Source of the DNA: Sphingomonas carotinifaciens
GTDB lineage: Bacteria; Pseudomonadota; Alphaproteobacteria; Sphingomonadales; Sphingomonadaceae
DNA: 64,000 bases
NCBI RefSeq assembly: GCF_009789535.1
Contig: NZ_WSUT01000005.1
Span: 2,293,501-2,357,500, forward strand
Reading direction: 5' to 3'
In this document: piece after piece, positions 60,111 to 64,000 of the stretch
Numbering within the stretch: the stretch's first letter is position 1
Layout: each line of letters opens with the position of its first letter
Notes under the pieces: model-generated
What the model was told of the DNA's origin: nothing
Database searches by the model: none
What the model saw: only the letters and a program-made list of their open reading frames with translations
Position numbers and translations under genes: made by a program

Positions 60111-62501
60111 ATGCCGCAGATGACGACTCTGGCCCCGAACCGCCGTATGCTAATGATCGGGGCGGCGTCGTGCGCCCTCTTGCCGGCCGCCGGCGCCCTT
60201 GCCGCCACGCCGGAAATGAAGACGAAGCGTGCCAAGCCGCTTCCGCTGGCGGCGACCCGACTGCGTCCGTCGGATTATGCGACCGCCGTGGAGCGGAACC
60301 GGGCCTATCTTCACCGCCTGCAACCCGACCGGCTGTTGCACAACTTCCGCAGATATGCCGGGCTGGAGCCCAAGGCAGAGATTTACGGCGGGTGGGAAAG
60401 CGACACGATCGCGGGCCATACGCTGGGTCATTACCTTACCGCACTGGTGCTGACCTGGCAGCAGGCCGGCGATCCGGAAATGAAGCGCCGCGCCGATTAC
60501 ATCGTCGACGAACTGGCGGAAGCGCAGGCCAAGCGCGGCACCGGTTATGTCGGGGCGCTGCAACGCAAGCGGAAGGATGGCACCGTCGTCGATGGCGAGG
60601 AGATCTTCCGCGAGGTGATGAAGGGGGAGATCAAGTCGGGCGGGTTCGACCTGAACGGATCTTGGTCGCCGCTCTATACCGTCCACAAGCTGTTCGCCGG
60701 GCTGCTGGACGTGCATGATGGCTGGGGCAACGCCAGGGCGCTGACCGTCGTCGAGGGGCTGGGCGGCTATTTCGAGCGTATGTTCGCCGCGCTGACGCCC
60801 GAGCAGGTGCAGGATGTGCTGAACTGCGAATATGGCGGACTGAATGAAAGCTATGCCGAAATGTACGCGCGGACGGGCAATCCGCGCTGGCTGAAGATGG
60901 CGCGGCTGATCTACGACAATCGCGTGCTCGATCCGCTGATGAAGGGTGAGGACCGGCTGGCCAATTTCCACGCCAACACGCAGGTGCCCAAGCTGATCGG
61001 CCTGGCGCGCATCCACGAGGTGACGGGCGGCGATCAGCTGCGGGCGCAGGCGGCACGCTTCTTCTGGGACCGGGTGACGCAGCATCACAGCTATGTGATC
61101 GGCGGAAACGCGGACCGGGAATATTTCTCCGAACCCGACACGATCGCGCAGCACATCACCGAACAGACATGCGAGCATTGCAACACCTACAACATGCTCA
61201 AGCTGACGCGGCAGCTCTGGTCCTGGCAGCCCGAGGGCGCGCTGTTCGACTTTTACGAGCGCGCGCACCTGAACCATGTGATGTCGGCGCAGGACCCGGC
61301 AACGGGTGGCTTCACCTATATGACGCCGCTGATGACCGGGGTGGAGCGCGGGTTTTCCACGGTCGATGACGATGCCTTCTGGTGCTGCGTCGGGTCGGGG
61401 ATGGAAAGCCATGCCAAGCACGGCGAGTCGATCTTCTGGGAGGGGGATGACGGCACATTCTTCGTCAATCTGTATATCCCCGCCGATGCACGATGGGATG
61501 CGCGCAAGGCGGCGGTGATGCTGGACACCCGCTATCCGTTCGAGCCGGTATCGACCCTGACCTTCAACCGGGTGAAGGGTGGCCGCTTCCCGGTGGCGCT
61601 GCGCATCCCGGGGTGGGCGAACGGCAAGGCGACCGTCACGGTCAATGGCGAGGCGACGACGCCGCGGATCGAGCGTGGCTATGCGATCGTCGACCGGCGG
61701 TGGCAGAGCGGGGACGCGGTGGCGATCACCTTGCCGCTCGACCTGCGGATCGAGGCGACGCCCGGCGACACGCAGACGGTGGCGGTGGTACGCGGTCCGC
61801 TGGTGCTGGCGGCCGATCTCGGGCCGGTCGACCAGAAGTGGGACCAGGCGGACCCGGCGCTGGTCGGCAGCGACCTGCTGGCGGCCTTCACTCCGACCGA
61901 TGCGGCGGCGGCGCACTATGCCACGCGCGGCATCGTCCGGCCGGCGGACATGAGCTTTGTGCCCTTCTATCGTCAGTATCAGCGGCGCAGTGCGGTATAT
62001 TTCAAGACGTTCAGCGATGCCGCGTGGACGGCGGAGGAAGCCGCCTTCACCGCCGAGCAGGCGCGGCTGCGCGACATCACCGCGCGCTCGGTCGACGTCA
62101 TGCATCTGGGTGAGATGCAGCCGGAGCGCGACCACAATCTCGTTTCCGAAATATCCTATCCAGTCACCTATCGCGGGCGGCAGGGCCGCGATGCGCGCTC
62201 GGGCGGGTTTATCGAGTTTTCGATGGCGGTGCGGCCGGGTCCGCTGGTCCTGCAGGCGACCTATTGGGGCAGCGAGCGTTCGCGCGACTTCGACATCCTG
62301 ATCGACAATGTGAAGGTGGCGACGCAGCGGCTGGACAATGACCGGCCGGGCAAATTCTTCGATGTGGACTATCCGCTGCCGGAGGCGCTGACCAAGGGGA
62401 AGAAGTCGGTCCGCGTCCGCTTCGTGCCGCATGACCGGAATTCGGCAGGCCCGGTGTTCGGCGTGCGCATGTACACGGCCAAGCCCGGCGCGGTGGCATG
62501 A
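60111..62501 (+). CDS. Beta-L-arabinofuranosidase, GH127 family
   Basis: 796 residues with a twin-arginine-like signal (NRRMLMIGAASCALLPAAGALAA), so exported, possibly folded. GH127 enzymes use a zinc-bound Cys nucleophile: here the adjacent Cys425-Cys426 in DAFWCCVGSGMESHAKHGESIFW, plus the Glu/Cys cluster EQTCEHCNTYNMLKLTRQLW at 351-370 (Cys354 and Cys357), correspond to the zinc ligands known from the bifidobacterial enzyme HypBA1. WTTGFWLGxL-type helices and the C-terminal beta domain follow. Substrates are beta-L-arabinofuranosyl groups such as those on plant hydroxyproline-rich glycoproteins. Coupled to an Ldh-family gene (ATGA at 62498). Confidence 0.93.
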   Translation: MPQMTTLAPNRRMLMIGAASCALLPAAGALAATPEMKTKRAKPLPLAATRLRPSDYATAVERNRAYLHRLQPDRLLHNFRRYAGLEPKAEIYGGWESDTIAGHTLGHYLTALVLTWQQAGDPEMKRRADYIVDELAEAQAKRGTGYVGALQRKRKDGTVVDGEEIFREVMKGEIKSGGFDLNGSWSPLYTVHKLFAGLLDVHDGWGNARALTVVEGLGGYFERMFAALTPEQVQDVLNCEYGGLNESYAEMYARTGNPRWLKMARLIYDNRVLDPLMKGEDRLANFHANTQVPKLIGLARIHEVTGGDQLRAQAARFFWDRVTQHHSYVIGGNADREYFSEPDTIAQHITEQTCEHCNTYNMLKLTRQLWSWQPEGALFDFYERAHLNHVMSAQDPATGGFTYMTPLMTGVERGFSTVDDDAFWCCVGSGMESHAKHGESIFWEGDDGTFFVNLYIPADARWDARKAAVMLDTRYPFEPVSTLTFNRVKGGRFPVALRIPGWANGKATVTVNGEATTPRIERGYAIVDRRWQSGDAVAITLPLDLRIEATPGDTQTVAVVRGPLVLAADLGPVDQKWDQADPALVGSDLLAAFTPTDAAAAHYATRGIVRPADMSFVPFYRQYQRRSAVYFKTFSDAAWTAEEAAFTAEQARLRDITARSVDVMHLGEMQPERDHNLVSEISYPVTYRGRQGRDARSGGFIEFSMAVRPGPLVLQATYWGSERSRDFDILIDNVKVATQRLDNDRPGKFFDVDYPLPEALTKGKKSVRVRFVPHDRNSAGPVFGVRMYTAKPGAVA

Positions 62502-63523
62502 CGCCAGTGGCGGACGGCGTGGCGATGACGCTGGACGCGTTGCGCGGTCTGGCCCGCGAAAAGCTGCGTGGCGCGGGGTTGGCGCCCGATCACGCCGATG
62601 CTGTGGCCGAGACCATGGTGGCGGGCGAGCGCGACGGGTGCGCCAGCCACGGCATCTACCGCCTGCTGATCGCGGCCAATTCGGTTGCGCGCGGGGTGGT
62701 GGTGCCGGATGCGGTGCCGGTCGTACGATCGCCCGCCTCGGCGCTGGTCAAGGTGGATGGCGGCGGCGGGTTTGCGCAACTGGCCTTCGAGCGGGGCAAG
62801 CCGCTGTTGATCGAGCGGGCGCGCACCTGCGGCATCGCCGCGATGGCGATCAACCATGTCGTGCACTTCGCCGCGCTGTGGCCGGAGGTGGAGGCGCTGG
62901 CGCAGGCGGGGCTGGTTGCGCTGGCCTTTACCCCCAGCCATGCCTGGGTCGCCCCCGCCGGCGGCACGAAGCCGGTGTTCGGCACGAACCCGATCGCCTT
63001 TGGCTGGCCGCGGCCGGGGTGCGATCCGTTCGTGTTCGATTTCGCGACAAGTGCGGTCGCGCGCGGCGAAATCGAACTTCACCGGCGTGCGGACCGCCCG
63101 GTGCCGGAGGACTGGGGATATGACCCGCAAGGCCGGTCGACCACCGATGCGGCGGCGGTGCTGAACGGCGCGATGCGCACCTTTGGCGGGCACAAGGGAT
63201 CGGCGCTGGCGGCGATGGTGGAGTTGATCGCCGGACCGCTGATCGGCGACATGACCAGCGCGGAGTCGATCAGGGCCGATGGCGGTCGCGGCGGCTCGCC
63301 GATCGGCGGCGAGCTGGTGATCGCGATCGACCCGGCGGGTTTCCTGGGCGATGCGGTGGCGGACCATCTGGCGCGCGCCGAGGCCATGTTCGCGGCGATC
63401 GAGGGGCAGGGGGCGCGCCTGCCCTCCGCGAGGCGCTACGCCGCGCGGGCAGAGAGCCTGCGCGACGGCGTGGTCATCCCGCGCGCGCTGCATGACGACA
63501 TCATGGCGCTGCGGAGCGGGTAG
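62498..63523 (+). CDS. Ldh-family NAD(P)H oxidoreductase (pyrroline-2-carboxylate reductase/ureidoglycolate dehydrogenase type)
   Basis: 341 residues of the malate/L-lactate dehydrogenase-2 family. The active-site His is in CASHGIYRLL (near 49), GVFGTNPI-like KPVFGTNPIAFGWP is the family core and RTFGGHKGSALAAMVELIAGPLIGD the NAD(P) region. Family members reduce delta-1-pyrroline-2-carboxylate, 2-oxoacids or oxidise ureidoglycolate; sequence does not decide. Sharing an operon with a beta-L-arabinofuranosidase could mean use of the hydroxyproline or the sugar acids released from plant glycoproteins. ATG 62498 overlaps the previous stop. Confidence 0.85.
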   Translation: MTPVADGVAMTLDALRGLAREKLRGAGLAPDHADAVAETMVAGERDGCASHGIYRLLIAANSVARGVVVPDAVPVVRSPASALVKVDGGGGFAQLAFERGKPLLIERARTCGIAAMAINHVVHFAALWPEVEALAQAGLVALAFTPSHAWVAPAGGTKPVFGTNPIAFGWPRPGCDPFVFDFATSAVARGEIELHRRADRPVPEDWGYDPQGRSTTDAAAVLNGAMRTFGGHKGSALAAMVELIAGPLIGDMTSAESIRADGGRGGSPIGGELVIAIDPAGFLGDAVADHLARAEAMFAAIEGQGARLPSARRYAARAESLRDGVVIPRALHDDIMALRSG

Positions 63524-63529
63524 GCACCG

Positions 63530-64000
63530 TCAGGCCATCAATTCCTGATAAGCGTCCAGCACCGCCTGATTGGCGGTGTCCCATCGATAGCCATCGACGC
63601 GCGCGCGGCTCGCCTCGCTGAAACGGCGGCGCAGATCGGGGTCGGCGACGATGCGGGCGATGGCGTCCGCATAGCCGGCGATGTCGCAAGGGTCGACCAG
63701 ATAGCCGGTCGCCCCGTCCGCCACCAGATCGACCGCCCCCGTGGCACGCGCGGCGACGACGGGCACGCCGGCCGCCATCGCCTCGGTCGTGACGTTGCCA
63801 AAGGTCTCGGTGACGCTGGGGTTGAAGAATATGTCCATCGAGGCGACGGCGCGGCCAAGGTCGTCGCCCGTCTGATAGCCGGCAAAGATCGCGCCCGGCG
63901 CCTGTTCGGCGAACCAGCCCTGCGCAGGCCCCTTGCCGACGACGAGCACCTTGTGCGGCACGCCGCGAGCGCGAAGCTGCTTCAGCACGGCGGCAAAGAC
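63530..64000 (-). CDS. Glycosyltransferase family 4 protein, C-terminal part
   Basis: About 157 residues of the C-terminal domain of a GT-B retaining glycosyltransferase; the rest lies beyond the window. GRAVASMDIFFNPSVTETFGNVTTEAMAAGVPVVAARATGAVDLVADGATGYLVDP contains the E-x7-E pair that binds the nucleotide sugar. It resembles the sphingomonad sqdX/MGDG-type and mannosyltransferase group, but the acceptor cannot be told from this part. Converges on the Ldh-family gene with 6 bp between stops. Confidence 0.88.
   Translation of the reverse strand, partial: VFAAVLKQLRARGVPHKVLVVGKGPAQGWFAEQAPGAIFAGYQTGDDLGRAVASMDIFFNPSVTETFGNVTTEAMAAGVPVVAARATGAVDLVADGATGYLVDPCDIAGYADAIARIVADPDLRRRFSEASRARVDGYRWDTANQAVLDAYQELMA

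Noticed and set aside
60150..62432. 760-codon minus-strand frame antisense to the GH127 gene
   Set aside because: It arises from third-position G+C bias. The plus strand has the complete GH127 motif set and a ribosome-binding site; the antisense product has no domain.

Overview
The window is a G+C-rich chromosomal segment from an alphaproteobacterium, most likely a sphingomonad (Sphingomonas or a close relative). The basis is gene content: a cyoABCD-SURF1-RegB/RegA block, a UrcA-family protein, a DUF6628-like protein, the folC-accD-trpA-trpB-trpF-pyrF-lapA order, and two MHS-type transporters. Strong codon-position G+C bias produces very long antisense reading frames throughout; these were treated as shadows. 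No CRISPR array, prophage, rRNA or replication origin was seen. There is one tRNA (Thr, anticodon TGT) and one intact IS5-family insertion sequence.

Layout. 1-4192: EmrA/EmrB/outer-membrane channel efflux operon with a divergent MarR regulator and a perfect inverted repeat between them. 4243-6102: GH15 glucoamylase/trehalase-like enzyme. 6107-14014: a cell-surface or lipid locus. It holds a Wzx-like flippase, two tandem CDP-glycerol-glycerophosphotransferase-like enzymes translationally coupled to a kinase closely resembling APH(3')-I aminoglycoside kinases, and, convergent to these, a coupled operon of a diacylglycerol-kinase-like protein, a nucleotidyltransferase, a MobA-like NTP transferase and a HAD-IB phosphatase. 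14106-15859: small DUF1488-like protein and an MHS transporter with a clear terminator. 16020-22790: bo3-type quinol oxidase, SURF1 and the RegB/RegA redox two-component system as one unit, with an inverted repeat in front of cyoA.

22841-28227: DUF885 peptidase, a four-gene YqjD/YqjE-like membrane-stress operon, enolase and FtsB. 28262-34732: hydrolase, DHA2 transporter, S9 prolyl oligopeptidase, the IS element and two small unknown genes. 34836-36860: HWE-type sensor kinase, a degenerate receiver and a glycine-zipper envelope protein. 36939-47041: UvrD/PcrA helicase, UrcA protein, a Pit phosphate transporter preceded by a near-consensus Pho box, an MHS transporter, RsmD, RluB with a long Arg/Pro-rich tail, a receiver protein, an AmpG-like permease and a DUF6628-like protein. 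47109-53047: folate, fatty-acid, tryptophan and pyrimidine genes. 53112-59813: patatin phospholipase, endonuclease-like protein, tRNA-Thr, DUF429 protein, RarA, a PadR-DUF2218 pair with a repeat operator, and a SleB-type hydrolase. 60111-64000: GH127 beta-L-arabinofuranosidase coupled to an Ldh-family oxidoreductase, then the end of a GT4 glycosyltransferase.

The most unusual parts are the APH(3')-I-like kinase inside a surface-glycan operon, the facing lipid/nucleotidyltransferase operon, and several well-formed candidate operators (Pho box at pit, PadR repeat operator, palindromes before cyoA, marR/emrA and the GH127 gene). All functional statements rest on reading protein motifs and recalled family knowledge; no database search was run.
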